A stretch of 64,000 nucleotides of DNA, taken from contig JBAJFG010000621.1 of the NCBI GenBank assembly GCA_037903475.1, positions 558,001-622,000 of the forward strand, given 5' to 3'. This DNA comes from Ancylostoma caninum (Eukaryota; Nematoda; Chromadorea; Rhabditida; Ancylostomatidae). Positions 24,001 through 36,312 of the stretch are shown here, piece by piece (position 1 is the first letter of the stretch; every line of letters starts with the position of its first letter). Both the position numbers and the translations under genes were made by a program. The notes beneath the pieces were generated by a model that was not told the DNA's origin, searched no databases, and was given only the letters and a program-made list of their open reading frames with translations.

Positions 24001-27000
24001 GATTCGTAGGATTCTGCAGAATTGACTTCCACAGTTGTTGCAGCTGAAGAGTTTGCGTTATAAGATATACACAAAAACGTTGCGAATTTCGTCCAAAAGC
24101 AAATATTATTCTCACCTATCACAATATTTGTGACATGTATACTCGAATGAATGCATACAGAAAATAATGAAGTAGGATTAGAGCGGAGGGAGAAGACAGG
24201 AACATTTTACTAGATCTCGAGAGTTAAAAACTAATGGGTCTATTTAAGCGAATGTTCGATATTCTGAACCTCGTTACAAAGCTATTGGGTTGGGGAATAG
24301 ATAGATGAAAAATTAGGAACACAATAATCTGGACCAGGTGTGAATTGAAGGTTAGCCCGTTTCGCCTCTTTATCCCCTATACGGGAAAGGTGAAGAAAAG
24401 TTAACCACTCCAGAGGCTCGTCGGTAGGGTGAGAGTGGCACCATTATGGGAGGGAGAAATGAGAAGATAAGGGGGATAGAAGTTTGTTGCTTTTATACTG
24501 AGTAAAAGGGCGGGAAGAGATAAAAAAAATCAAGATTAAAAAGTAAAGAAACTAGGTTTAATACCATTTACCATTTTACAAAGAGAACTAAATTTTTGAC
24601 GAATTTTTTTAACCGGTGAATTTTTTGAAGTTCTTCATATTTATATGTGATAGATTTATTATTATGAATACATTTGAAAATAGCAAGTATAGTAATATTG
24701 TCATCATATTGAAGCGATCTTAGTAATTTGACTAGTAAAATAAGTCTATCTTCAAAATCTTTGGAAAAGGTACAGGTTCTAGAAATTCTGAGCACTTCTG
24801 TATAGATAGTAGCTATTTTTAAGTTATCGCTAACGTATAAATATCCATGACAAAACCTGTTAACTTTAAATTGAAAATGATCTGTTTTATTAAATTGTTT
24901 AGTGTGAATAGTATCATTAATGATATTTATTTCAATATCTAGAAAGTTGCACTTATATGGTGAGGAATTAGTTTGCTCCAAGCTTAGTATGTTATTGTAT
25001 GTGTTGTTAAGTATATTAAAAATACTATTGCTATCCATGTTATGAATGATGAGAATATCGTCCATATACCTAAAGGGATAGAAGATTTTGTCAGGTAGCC
25101 ATAAATTGGTGGAGTATTTATATTCTAGGTAAGCAAGAGTAAGATCTGCTAGGACAGGGCTAGCATTACCTCCTTGTGGTACTCCTTTGACTTGTTTAAA
25201 TAATTTATTCCCGATTTTACAGAAGCTATTGGAGAGAATAAGTTCGTGCGGTTTTTCATGGGCATAGAAACCACTACTTTTCACGAACATTGTCAACCTC
25301 ACTGAATACTTTGCACAGCTCTTTCCCTCTTCTATTGATGGCGCTAGAGATAGGGCACCTTGTCAGCTTCATGTTTACGAAAAACTGCTTTGTTTGAAAC
25401 TACTCAAATTGCAGCCCGCAACCGCTACTCATGGATAAAGTTTATGAAATGAATAGGAAACTGAACAAATTAAGCTATCTATGACTGCACTAGACCTGAA
25501 CAGTCGGTCGCACTGAGAATTTCTTACATTCCAGATCTTTGCTAGTCATTTTGGTGAAATTTGCGTGGTGAATACGAGCACACACAATGTGGACGATCAC
25601 CTCATATCGAGCATTTTGGGGTTTCGCACGGGATGAGTTAGCTAAACTTACACATTGTTGAGAGTTAGCATCAGTACTGATTATTCCCTACATCTAAAGT
25701 AACCTTGGCGGATAACTGCCTTTATCTCCGACAAACTGGGTGCCCAGAACGAAAAGCAAATTCAAAGCCAAATTTGCACTGTTTGAACTGGGTTTACCAC
25801 TTCTGTGCTGTCTTTTCAGCAGTGAAGGTTCCTCTCCAAACATTCTCAATATCGCAATCCAATTGAGCCACATTTGATCCACCATTGAAGTCGAACATTA
25901 GTCGGTGGCGGAGTTCAATTTTGACGACTTGGAGAGTCACATTCTATGCGGTAGATAACAAGGTAAAGCGAGGATTGAGGAACGGGGTGACAATGGTTGC
26001 AAAGAGCAAATCAAGAACTATAAGATGGGCTATGATAGCAGGTCAACCAAAGATCAAATCACCGTGAAAAAGAAGATTGAAAAAAAACCGAACGAACTTA
26101 TTCCCCAACCCAATACTTGAGCGCACAGAAAAAAAAGAACTAAAGTTTTCTTCATAGCCGCATTGGACCACAAAACAATGCTTCATCGAAATGAACAAAT
26201 CTATCTGCTGACTCACCTTTGGTGTCAAAAAACACTTTTTCAAAGCGAGGTTCTCTGTTCTCAACTTCACAGTACTCAGATGAATGCCTATCACTGAGAA
26301 CGTCAACATGCAAGCTACAGGATTCAGTTGCTGAGGCTAAAAAACATGGAGAAAATAACTTCGTTCCAAGATGAAAGGGCACCAAAATATGGAAAAAAAG
26401 ATACCACTTGTCTCTAGATAGCTAGAGGAAGTGTGAGAATCCTCTCTCTCGACAGCGCATTCCCAATTTTCATCCTTTGTATTCGTGATGTGACAACCGA
26501 GGACACACGTTTCTTCCTTCGCGTCTGAACCAGAAATTACAACGAATTCTCTCAAAAACATTCATCGGTTTTCTGATGGAAAAACCGCGTAAAGGCAGGT
26601 TCCAGGCACAGATTTCGATTCTTCAACTCTGGCATCCTCTAATTCTCGTGCTGACTGCAACTGTGAGAAGGCAATGAGGTTCTTCCAACTCCTACACTTT
26701 GGAAAAATCAGCCAATGATTACGAACCATGATTAGCAATTCAAAAAATGACTCCAAAAAACTTCGTTCTTGAGAAGCCGACATATTTTTGAAACATATGG
26801 AGGCATAAAGGAAGTAAGGCGATAGAAAAGTGGACTACATTGAACTCCAGCATGTCTTCTTGACTAGCGCTGTAAGCGTTTTTTTTTTTGAAGAAAAGCT
26901 ATCAGTAATATTTTAGCCTATATTCATTGCTAAACATGTTCAGTTGACAAAATTTGGACCAGAAAGGTTTTCTACTGACAAAATCAATCATGAATCTAAA

Positions 27001-30000
27001 TTAAGTTATCGTTTTCTGAGTGGTACTTCGTGATGAACTGTGGAGCACTCTGAGAAATATCTACAGTCGTTGTTGCCTTTTTTCGCGTATTTCCACCAAT
27101 AATCGCCTTTTCCAAAATTGTAGTCGAGGTTTCAGACCGGTATCGATAGCAAAACATGTGAACATGAATTCTTGAATTCGACAAATCAGCATATGTTAAT
27201 TTGAGTGCCATCCACAGTATAGGAGAGTGAAGAGGTAAAACGCTGTTAAACGCTGGAACGTGTCCGAATGATCCTAGACAAGATTTAGTACGTCTTCGCA
27301 AAATCCTCGAAAGGGTGGACTGGGGACTTACCTGAACACTCACTATAGAGGGCAATTTATACTACATGCGTGCGTTCCAAGCGCTTGCGCCTATATGGTG
27401 GGAGACAAGCTCAGACGCAGCCATTGCATAGCTCTGACGCAAAGCCAGACGCACGTTTTTGGTGGAAAAGCGTAGGCACATAGGCCTAAGCCTATGTATA
27501 AGCCGAGGTCCAAGCATACGCCTATGCTTAAAAATCACACTTCCACGAGACCTTCCCCCGTATTTGCAAACGTCCACACAGTGCTTTCACTCAGGATGCG
27601 CATGCCGCGCTGGTTAGTCTTCACGGAAAATCCTCCAAAAATAAATGCGTGCATCTGACATGCGTCTGACGCGCGCACCTTTTATAAATTGCCCTTGTGC
27701 AAGCGAAAATAGAGATAGATACGAGCGAAAATCCATCTCCTCACCCTGTGTATCAAGCGAAATACATTGGTGATGATTGTCAACATGAACAACTTCGCAA
27801 CGTTCAGTTGTATGGCTTACATTACTGATGCGGCATTCCAACAGACAACTTTCGTCTTTTGGAGCTAAACAAAGTGATGATTCATTTTTTTTCGCAGGAA
27901 GCAACATTTGAAATACCAAAAGTCGAAAGAACTGAAACAACCTTACCTTTCAAGATTAGAGCAGCTTCTTCTACATAACTTATAGCATGCTCAGTCTGGC
28001 AAAACTCGCACTCTTGGTTGGGATTATCGATGTTGTAGTCCAGGAATGTGCTTTCGTCTTTTAAACCTGAAAACGAACAGCGAGATAAGTCGAATTTCGA
28101 CTCTAAACCCTTTACGAATACGTACCAGAAATATTGGATGACAATTCAATGCAACGAGCTCCTCGTTTGCGAGTGAATGCACCGCTGTGAGGCAGCTTTT
28201 TCGCCAATTCTACTGTGGTATTCAACTCTTCATATTTGGGCGCTAAATAAGCCTGAGTCATGTGAAAAGAAAAGCTGTGAATACATTTATAGGGAGAAGC
28301 ACCGACCGGCAACAGTTAGCTCAACATAGTCCTTTGGAACTATCACCACAACAGCTTCCTCGAGTGGTGATGGTGATCGGAAATGCGTGATCAAGTCGAT
28401 ATTATACGGATGCCAAACAAATATATCCGGAGGCATTACATCCTACAATGTTTTCAGTAGATGTTATGCCAAGAACGCGTCCTTGCGTTTGGTTATATTT
28501 GAATGAGATCACTGCTTAATCTTGAACTTGTCATTTTAGTCAAATATTTCAAACGCAACGGTTAACTCATATTCAAAACATACATCACTGCCGATACTGC
28601 AACTGCTTGGACTCGAAGCACCCTCTTCCCGTCGGAGTTCACTGATTTCATACAAAATGTTCACATCGATGTTGGTGTCGGAGAATTCCGACCCTGCCAC
28701 GCTTGATTCACCTGAAAACGCAGTTTCACTTTTGGCAGAAGAGTTTTAAGGCAACATCCACCCAAAAAACAACGTCTGAGATTTTGCCGGATTTCAGGGA
28801 TTCGAAGAGTCTTGGGTGAAAGACATGGTGAAGGAGAACATCCAACGAAATGCTGCATGCGGATTGCTCAATCAAAGAGTGTTAGCTACCTCCGTTTTGC
28901 CTCATCACGCCCCATCCTGCACCCGAAAACGTCCATACACGACTTTCTTTTGTTGACTAAAGCAGTAACAACCAATCCAGTGGTGCTCACCATCGAAAGG
29001 TTCCACGTAGAGGCGCTTCGACTTCTTCGACGGAGTTCCTGCGTCAGAAAACTCAGCCGCAACATCTTCCTTCATCAGTTTACTTATCACTTCGTTCATC
29101 CCAACGTCGGGAGCTGAAAATTAAAAGTACTACTACAGATCAGACCTCTTTTTTCAAAAAAAATGGACGACTCGTTCCAAGAAAATCGATTTGCGTCTAC
29201 TTCTAGAATCGAAGATATTTGTTTTAAACATTGCTCTTTGATAGATAACTGATGCAAGCAGTGATACGGCCGAAGGATTAGGAGAAAGGCGAAAACAAAG
29301 GAGAAAAGTGTGTAGTCTTAACCGTAAATGTAATACTACTAGTGAGAAAACAGACAAGGCCTCACCAAGCTGCGAGACGGCATCGTCCATTTCCATCGCA
29401 GTGCTTCGTTGAGAACATTCACCATGAGAGTCACCACTAGGCGATTTGCTACGAATTGCTGATCGCTTCTCTTCCCTCTCCAGTTCAATTTCCGACATCA
29501 AACGGCGTTCGAACTCCATTCTGTCCATAAGTTTTAAGCTTCGAGTAGGCAGTGTAGAAGGTACTTCACAGTAACGTGGCATTTGTGCGTCAAGTTTCGC
29601 GAAGTCGTAACGGTCCTCTTCACTTTCGGACCTAGAAGACTTCTTGCCAGACGCACAGCCTGCGTGTGGAGTGCTGGTTTCTTTCTGACTGCGTGACTTC
29701 TCATTAATAAGGTGAACAGATTGACCCTCCTTTTGCTTCATAGAAGATGACTCGTTGGAGGCGTCGTTTGCTTCCTCACTAACAGGAGTTGTACTTGCTT
29801 CTACACAACTTCGAGTACATATGGACTCATTATCATCGGAGATCTAAATAATGAAGAATCATCATCGAGAGAAGCATTTAACAGAACAGTCTTTTGAGGA
29901 CCTCACAAATCTCCAGCGAACTCTTCTCGGACTGGAAATTCTCAAGATCAGCGGAACTGACCCCTCCGAGCAGGAGTTGAATGTGTTTGCTCCTGTCACT

Positions 30001-32861
30001 CTCAAAAGGGTTCTTCGCATCGTCAACAGCTAGAACATTAATATCAATACGAGAGAACAAGTATTCAACTGAATTGTAGGAATCCCTACACATCGAAGCT
30101 GAAGAGTGCAAGAGATCTTCTCGTGAGGTCGAAGGATATAGCAAGCATCCGGTGCCGATGTCGCTATTGAAGCGTTCATTTTGATCTTTCCGAGACAGAT
30201 TGCAGGCAATAACATCGGGGTAACGTCCTAAAACTTTGAAGAAAATCCGAGAACAGTGGAAAAAATGATAGCACAATTCTTGAAGTATTGTAAAGGGCAT
30301 ATTGATGGAAATGCGTTTTTTCGCGGACTCGGGAAGCACGAGGTGCGGCTGTGCCGCTCTACCCTGGAATCGCTATCGTAATAGCAAATCACGGTTTTCT
30401 TGATAGTTTTTCACACTATTTTTTGTTAATCACCAAGAAAATCACGGTGGCGATTCCGGTATGGGCACAACAGTGCCGCGTGCTTCCCGATCCAGCGAAG
30501 AATGCAATCTCATCGACCCTCATTGTATGTTTGAAAAAAAAACGAGTAGAAAGGAAAAGAACGCCAAGCGCCGATATGGGAGGCTCGGAAAACTTGAATT
30601 TTTTGAACTTGTGCACATCAATCTGATCTACCGCAAAATGCGCTGATGATTACCCTTATATACACCGTAGCTGACTAACCTAGCTCGTGGTATGCATACT
30701 GCGAACTATCCTCATTGTCAACGAAATCTGACCCAACCACATAATCTGAAAACATGGAAAAACTGTTATTACAAGAGAGTCAGAGGAACGTTTTTTTTAT
30801 TAATAATCACAAAGGAAAAACCGGTTCATGATTTAAAGAAGTCCTTAGGATGCAAAGCATAAAACAATACAACGCATTCAACATATTTGCGACCTTACAG
30901 TTTTGGTGGCTGCACTACCACGTGGGACACGGGCAATCGCCTAAGCATGTGTTTTTGCTCAACCGATTGTGCACGCTGCCCATGCGTCGCGTCGCACCAC
31001 GCGTGTCAATCTATTGAGCACATGGTCACGAATGTGTTAAAGTACCGACACACAACTACTTTCATGATCACAACAATCTGTACATTGTTTGAATTGAAGG
31101 GAACCAGGTTAACTCACATGCACCACCAGCAAGATCCATATTTGATCGGTGACACGCACGTGCTAAGTGCACAGCTTCTTTCCATAGTGGTAACCCTAAC
31201 TCGATTGCCTTCTCAACCTAAACATTTGATTAAGAGAGTCTCTTTTTTTAGTGTTAAGGAAAAGATTATCAAATATAGCCAACTATACTACGCACGGCAT
31301 GCCTGGTAGTGTGACGATCATGAAGCAGCCACAACGTCGAAAGCTGCGCAGGGGACAAATCTTTCACCATTGTTACAGTGCTACGACATCAGTTGAATGG
31401 AAAATGCTGGAAATACTAAACTTCAATCTAGAAAAGTGCTACGAATCTCCATTCAAGTATAGTCTATTCACCAGCAGTGCCCGCAGCGGCACATTACTCG
31501 TAAACTCACATTGATATGCGTTAACCCAGACATTGGTCCTACAACAATTAGTGTGTACCAACGTGCGTTAACGAGTGGTATAGTGCTGTCTCCACAGCGG
31601 GCGGTGCGACGTCCCTGCACCATCACAGTGCAGAGCCCAACAACCAATTTTTAAACGCACATGTTTTTGCATAAATGCACGGTGGCCCACGAGGTCGCAA
31701 CGGGACCGTCATGCCTTAAAGGCAGTGTATGACCTCGCTTTCGTGTCTGAGATTTTAGCGCATTTTGAATCTCCTCGATGTGCTGAATCCAGAGGTGTAC
31801 ATAAAATATTAAAAAACTGCGCTCAAACCCATTTATTAAATGTTTTTCGAGATGAGCCTTGGAACAATTTGTCGGACCGGGTGGACGCGTGAAGCCCTAG
31901 ATCTTACCGATCGAACTCGTCAAGACCTGTTGGTCAACGCTGCAGCCGTGGCGGGCAGCCAGTACACCCACGGACCGCTCCGCCCAAGTGGTCCCTGAAC
32001 TGCGCCCAAGTGGTCCTTCCGAGAATGGGGTTTTGTCACTATTATGCGTTTTGTCGTACATCATTGTAATCAACCTGACGAGGACGTTTAGAATCTGTTG
32101 TTATTTACAACCCACGAAAAGAGGTTACACACTGCCTTTAAGCGTACACTGACAACACTGGACAATTCAATCCTGTTGCCGGCAAAAATTTTTGCAAAAT
32201 TCAGGATAACGTCAAAACAGAGTGTAATGTAAAAAAAAAACAGAGCAAATAATTGGAGATTATGTACAAAAAAATGCGAGATAGCGGCAGCGCTCGTCAG
32301 CGTTCAAAAGCAGGATGAGTTTGACGAAACACAGCGATAGCTGCACTTGCTATCAGGGGTAGGATTCTGCATATTCGTGAGCTCTATTTTATTCCAGAGT
32401 TTCACTTTTCTATGTTCTCACATGTTTTTGGGAGCTCGATGGGAAATTTGGTGGACTTCCAATAGACTTCCCATGTAAATTGGGGGAACAAGGGGAAGCC
32501 TCTTGGGACCATATTTTGTTATTCAATGAGGTATCTCCTCCTGTTCAGCAGCAGATGGAGGGACATTTTCGTATTTCGTCGCAAATAACTTCCTGTAACT
32601 TCCCAGACGGATCTACTCGATTTTCGCCACTTCGCAACGACCAATGCTTGACCCTTCCACCTCTCGGCAAACTTGCCACAACAACAATCCCGCAGGTATG
32701 AGATTTCTTTTTGTTCATTAAAATCTGCAATACTCCAACGACCATTCCGAAGAAGTATACCTCACCTTGGACTTCTAAGTGATAACTAAGGAAGGCTGTT
32801 ACCAAATTGGATTCATCAGACTGAGGTAGAGTAAGAATAATACGATCCAATGAATAGTTCT
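17787..32861 (-). CDS. Very large unrecognised protein, 31 exons seen, 5' end missing
   Basis: Exons (5' to 3', start-end): 32861-32766, 30745-30680, 30227-29962, 29843-29366, 29113-28991, 28711-28584, 28442-28307, 28242-28126, 28066-27947, 27864-27745, 26524-26408, 26336-26217, 24043-23927, 23426-23307, 23229-23116, 23006-22843, 22790-22707, 22649-20638, 20582-20511, 20430-20325, 20236-20116, 20049-19978, 19897-19823, 19743-19657, 19594-19509, 19445-19329, 18870-18699, 18391-18305, 18250-18112, 18034-17932, 17870-17787. Phases agree at every join and the sum is a whole number of codons (about 1,939). In order: an acidic, Ser-rich N-terminal part; 39-residue repeat exons; a giant basic-cluster exon; a helical region (TKFVDTVKEAVEEICEELRT); and a C-terminal CEEC..H..H..CEEC segment. 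I do not recognise the family; the composition suggests a nuclear protein. Confidence 0.62.
20638..22649 (-). other. Giant 2,012-base exon with spaced basic clusters
   Basis: A continuous frame of 670 codons inside the large minus-strand gene, entered from a TTTCAG acceptor and left at an AG|GTTTGC donor. Most of it is low-complexity (Ser, Thr, Glu, Pro, Ala) and likely disordered. About every 30-90 residues it carries a K/R cluster: SRRSLRKRAS, VVRKRSVKG, SRRGRNRKTS, LRPKRQKAS, ALKRRIT, CKRRRTVE, AKHRRIG and RKKSGRLS. These resemble nuclear localisation or DNA-contact motifs. No catalytic domain is recognisable. Confidence 0.75.
24568..25302 (-). mobile_element. Reverse transcriptase fragment, Penelope-like
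   Basis: A 244-codon frame with GVPQGGNASPVLADL (RT motif B region), YMDD catalytic residues at 79-82, FLDIEI (120-125) and a distal EVLRISRTC..DFEDR block. FLD[IV] after the YxDD box and the RI.R.C..F block are features I associate with Penelope-like RTs; a LINE cannot be excluded. The N-terminal RT motifs and the endonuclease are missing upstream, so it is 5' truncated. It lies in an intron of the large gene, on the same strand, and is much more AT-rich than the flanking exons. Confidence 0.65.
27349..27695. mobile_element. MITE, copy B of the 3060-3298 family
   Basis: The ends are AGGGCAATTTATAC on the left and the complement of AGGGCAATTTATAAAAGG on the right. It lies in an intron of the large minus-strand gene. 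Inside are the TGCGCCTA and GCATGCCGCG words shared with the TKFC intron copy. Confidence 0.65.
30889..31705. repeat. Possible decayed inverted-repeat element
   Basis: TTGCGACCT near 30889 and AGGTCGCAA near 31693, followed inward by GTGGGC/GTGGC-type sequence, may be the ends of an old transposon in the 2 kb intron of the large gene. The plus-strand frame 30887-31309 lies inside and has no recognisable domain. Confidence 0.3.
31716..32141. mobile_element. TTAA-flanked MITE, copy 2
   Basis: TTAAAGGCAGTGT ends in inverted orientation. The interior shares sequence with the 49.9 kb copy in opposite orientation, including GACCACTTGGGCGGAGCGGT and its complement. It lies in an intron of the large gene. 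Confidence 0.7.
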
Positions 32862-33369
32862 CTGAAATGGATCATATTAAAACTAACTGAGCAAAGAAAT
32901 GATGTTCATAAGCTAATTTCCAAGTTCAGAAGTTATTCGGCACCAGTCTCGCCGTCCGGCTGACGCCGGACTTCCAGACTTCTGCTGAAGCTCGCTTCGC
33001 TCGCATAGTTCGCTTAGTATGAAAACAAAAATGATCGAAATAGGAAAAGTAAACCTATATGGGATCATGAAAACCTATAACCCCACACCTGGCTAACGCT
33101 ATTCTAAGAGCCCCGTCAGCGATAGCTTTCTTTCAAATCGGCGATATGATGCGCATGACTGTGGTGGATAATATTTTGATGCAACCAATTCAGTTCAAAT
33201 GACCTCTTGGAATGATTTATGCTTGCTTTGTTGTGGTACTTCAAGTGATAAGAGCATACTGAGGCATATGAAAAGGAAGGTGAGGGTTGGTTTGAAACAC
33301 AAATGGAAAGGATTGGAAAGACGAAGGGAAACACGTACAGTGGTCTAGGTCATGTAAGTAGGAACCTGA

Positions 33370-33650
33370 GACAAAAGTGACGCTTCCGCATATCCCCGGC
33401 ATTGGTCCCATTTCCGGCATTTCGCCACACTAGGAATCCAGCGTACTCTTACCAAAGCGGTGGACCTCTTTCCCCTGCTTTCAGACGCTGGCGCAGCCTT
33501 ATCACGGTGGTGGCCCGTCTCTCCCACTTTTGACCGCTGGCGCACTCTATCACACCGGTGGACCCATCTCCCACCATTTTCTGGAGCCGACGCACGTTTT
33601 TCATAGGGGTAGACCTATGTCACCGCTTTCAGGCGCTCAGGGTGACAGAA
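33370..33650. repeat. Degenerate ~62-base tandem repeat
   Basis: About five diverged units with the recurring words GCTGGCGCA, GGTGGACC/GGTGGCCC and TCTCCCACTTT or CCGCTTTCAG. Confidence 0.6.
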
Positions 33651-33676
33651 CAAATTATCCCTATGCGCGCCACATA

Positions 33677-33874
33677 CAGGAAGCTCCAAATGTCCGCAGT
33701 CAAGAGGGCGTGGCCACGACGCGGCTCCTTGATTAGACACAGGCGCTCTCTATGCTGCCTCTGGCTTCTCTGACTCTGCAGCCAACCAGTGGCAGCATGC
33801 CGAGCGCCTGTGTCCCTGTCTAAAGCCACGTCGTGGCCACGTCCCTCCTGACTGCGGACATTTGGAGCTTCCTG
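33677..33874. mobile_element. 198-base palindromic MITE, copy 1 (TA target)
   Basis: Near-perfect inverted ends CAGGAAGCTCCAAATGTCCG extend over more than half of each arm. TA dinucleotides flank both ends, as for Tc1/mariner-type insertions. An identical-length copy lies at 38695-38892. Confidence 0.85.
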
Positions 33875-33911
33875 TAAGTTCGATGCAAGTTTGGGCACTA
33901 TTTGCCTAGTA

Positions 33912-34321
33912 CTGCCCCAAAATGTCGAAGAAAAAATTTTCGCCGAAATTTCGCCTGCGGGGGTTATTTGAGGTGCTGAACACGAATATCGTACCCATTT
34001 TGTACCGTAATTCCGTTTTGTAGGGTCACGGTAGGTTTACGGTAGGAAATTGGGACAAAATCCCGATTTCGGGAAGAAAATGAAGCTTGCATGCAAAACA
34101 AAGTTGATATTGGTAATTTGCGCCTAACAGCGCCTGAAACAACCCCTCTATGCAAAATTTGAGAGGATTCTGTGAGATACCGTATCCACGGCATACCCAC
34201 CGTAACCCTACAAAAACGGAGTTACGGTACAAAATGGATATGATATTCGTGTTCAACACCTCAAATAACCCCCGTATACGAAGTTTGGGCGGAAATTTTT
34301 TCATCGAAATCTTTGGTGCAG
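33912..34321. repeat. Foldback element, 410 bases
   Basis: The arms start CTGCMCCAAA and contain GGGGTTATTTGAGGTG followed by CTGAACACGAATAT, with the complement at the far end. Same family as the foldback at 15973-16583. Confidence 0.75.
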
Positions 34322-34871
34322 AAAAATGATGGAAACGTGCATTCACATCTGACCCACTCAAAAAAAGTAAGTTCACAATAGTACCAACTATGGTTGGTTA
34401 TTCATCTTAGTTAGCTTCGACAAATACTTATACAGAAGAGGAATTCCAACTCTAGAGGAAAACTCCGATACATAACACGGAAGAAAGAAATCAAGAAATG
34501 GCAACATCCTCCATCAAGCACAAACAGTGTCCCCTAAACGAGTGGAAGGAACACAAAGCCAAAAATATATGATCACAAACGTTTTTTTTAATACGAATTC
34601 CACTAAAGTCTCCCAATGTTTAAAGCGAAAAACACTGCTATAAGGAGGAAAAGCAAATCAAAATATGGAATGGCGTCGCTCAGGCAGTAAGAACGGCTGA
34701 CCCGCGGCCCCAAATGGGCATTCGGCCGACCCGCGGCCTCTAGTTTCTGGGCGGAGCTTAGGGACGGCCGACCCGCGGCCTCTAAAATTCTGGCGGCCGA
34801 CCCGCGGCCCCCATAATTTTTGCGGGCAAGCCGCGGCCCATGAATTGCGAAATATCTCGGCTGGCGCTGAC

Positions 34872-35983
34872 CAGGGATGTGCGTAATTACGATTTACGAT
34901 TTACGAATTACGATTTACGGCCATTTTTGGCAATTTTTTTACGATTTACGATTTACGAAAAATGGCCCAAATTTCGTAACAAATTCGTAAATAACTACGA
35001 GAAACGAATCTCGTCATAGCGTTTCTGTTTGGGGGTAAATGTTCATGATATCTCTGTGTTTGCATTTTGCAGCAAAGCTAAGAGTGAAATGTTTGTTTTG
35101 CTTGTAGCTTCTATTATTCGAAGAAGGCGGCATATAGCAATTTCATTATCGCATCCGTAGAGAGGACCTGTTGGTACAGTGGAGCTCAAAGGTCTGGATG
35201 AAGTGCGACAAAAACACCGCATTTTCAGCTTTGTTTTCCCCACTTCTCTAGGTGGGACAAGCTGTCCGCCCAGCCTATTTCCTTCCGCAGAACGTTTTCC
35301 CTTGTTCTTCTGACTTCAACTGCGGTGTGATCTCGTAAGCAAAAAGGTTTTCTTCCTGATTGAGCTCTCATGAGTCAATTAGTAGTGACCATAAACAATT
35401 TGATAAAGTAGTTTCAAGTAATAGTTCTTTTCGAAGATGCAGCACGCATTCTACTTTATTGGTAATCGTAGAGGTATTGAAGGCGCATGCGCCCTGAGCA
35501 GTGATTTGCTGGGAGCACTGGACACCGAGTCAACGCTTTATCCTTTCAAACTCCTTTGGTACCAATTCACCTACCCCACGGGGTGAATGGCTTGTTTCGC
35601 AACGAAACACATAGAACCATCGGCCACGTTTACGTTCATTTCAGGAACACTGACAGGATGAAAAGAATTTTCGCCAATGCAGCTATAAATAATACTCTAA
35701 AACTGGACAGCTCGCTTAAAATATCGAGAAAACAGTTATCCAGTCATCACAATATTATCACTCTATTGATAAGATGGCGAAGTTCAGTGATCAATTCTGC
35801 AGTAGATACATACCTCAGATCATTTTGAGAATGACTTTGTTGTGAAGCGAGTTGAAATTATTTGACTATTATAATGGTACTCGGACCCTCAGTTACGATT
35901 TACGATTTACGATTTACGGCGGTTTTAGAAAATTTACGATTTACGATTTACGAAAATTGAAATTTTTGTTACGCACATCCCTG
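34872..35983. mobile_element. hAT-type element, 1.1 kb, nested, perfect 8-base duplication
   Basis: The ends are CAGGGATGTGCGTAA and its complement. A perfect 8-base repeat GCGCTGAC flanks it (34864-34871 and 35984-35991). ACGATTTACGATTTACG repeats lie just inside both ends and are likely transposase-binding subterminal repeats. No intact transposase frame was found. Confidence 0.88.
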
Positions 35984-36312
35984 GCGCTGACACTCTCTAA
36001 TTCAAGTGTTTGCTGGTAAATTCTTCACACAAGGAACGTCTCATTTCCTACCGTTAGTTTACTGTTGTGCTGCTTGTATTGTTTTCTTGTAATCCAGCTA
36101 AAGCACTGCGTCCGTGCTTGTTTCTCAACGCTGTTTTTCTTGTTTCCTCGGGCAATTTAGTCCTTATCAAATACGCAATTCTCGAATTTCTCAGTTTCAG
36201 GTTATGCCATGAGTTCCCATATTCTGTCTGTCAACAAAGCCAGTGTTAGAGGAGTCGCAGGTGAGGACAATTCATATTATGTCACCGAACTTCTTTTCAC
36301 ATTCATTTTCAG

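Larger units (their letters stand above)
23116..28242 (-). other. Array of symmetric phase 1-1 exons encoding a ~39-residue repeat
   Basis: Eight consecutive exons (28242-28126, 28066-27947, 27864-27745, 26524-26408, 26336-26217, 24043-23927, 23426-23307, 23229-23116) are 114-120 bases long. Each begins and ends in phase 1, so any of them can be skipped or duplicated without a frameshift. Four share a visible pattern: KDESTFLDYNI, PKDESCLLECRIS, AKEETCVLGCHIT and ATESCSLHVDVLS, followed by ECEF, RCEV, ECAV or YCEV about 20 residues from the start. The first and last share PKYE. This is the signature of repeat growth by exon duplication. Fold unknown. Confidence 0.65.
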
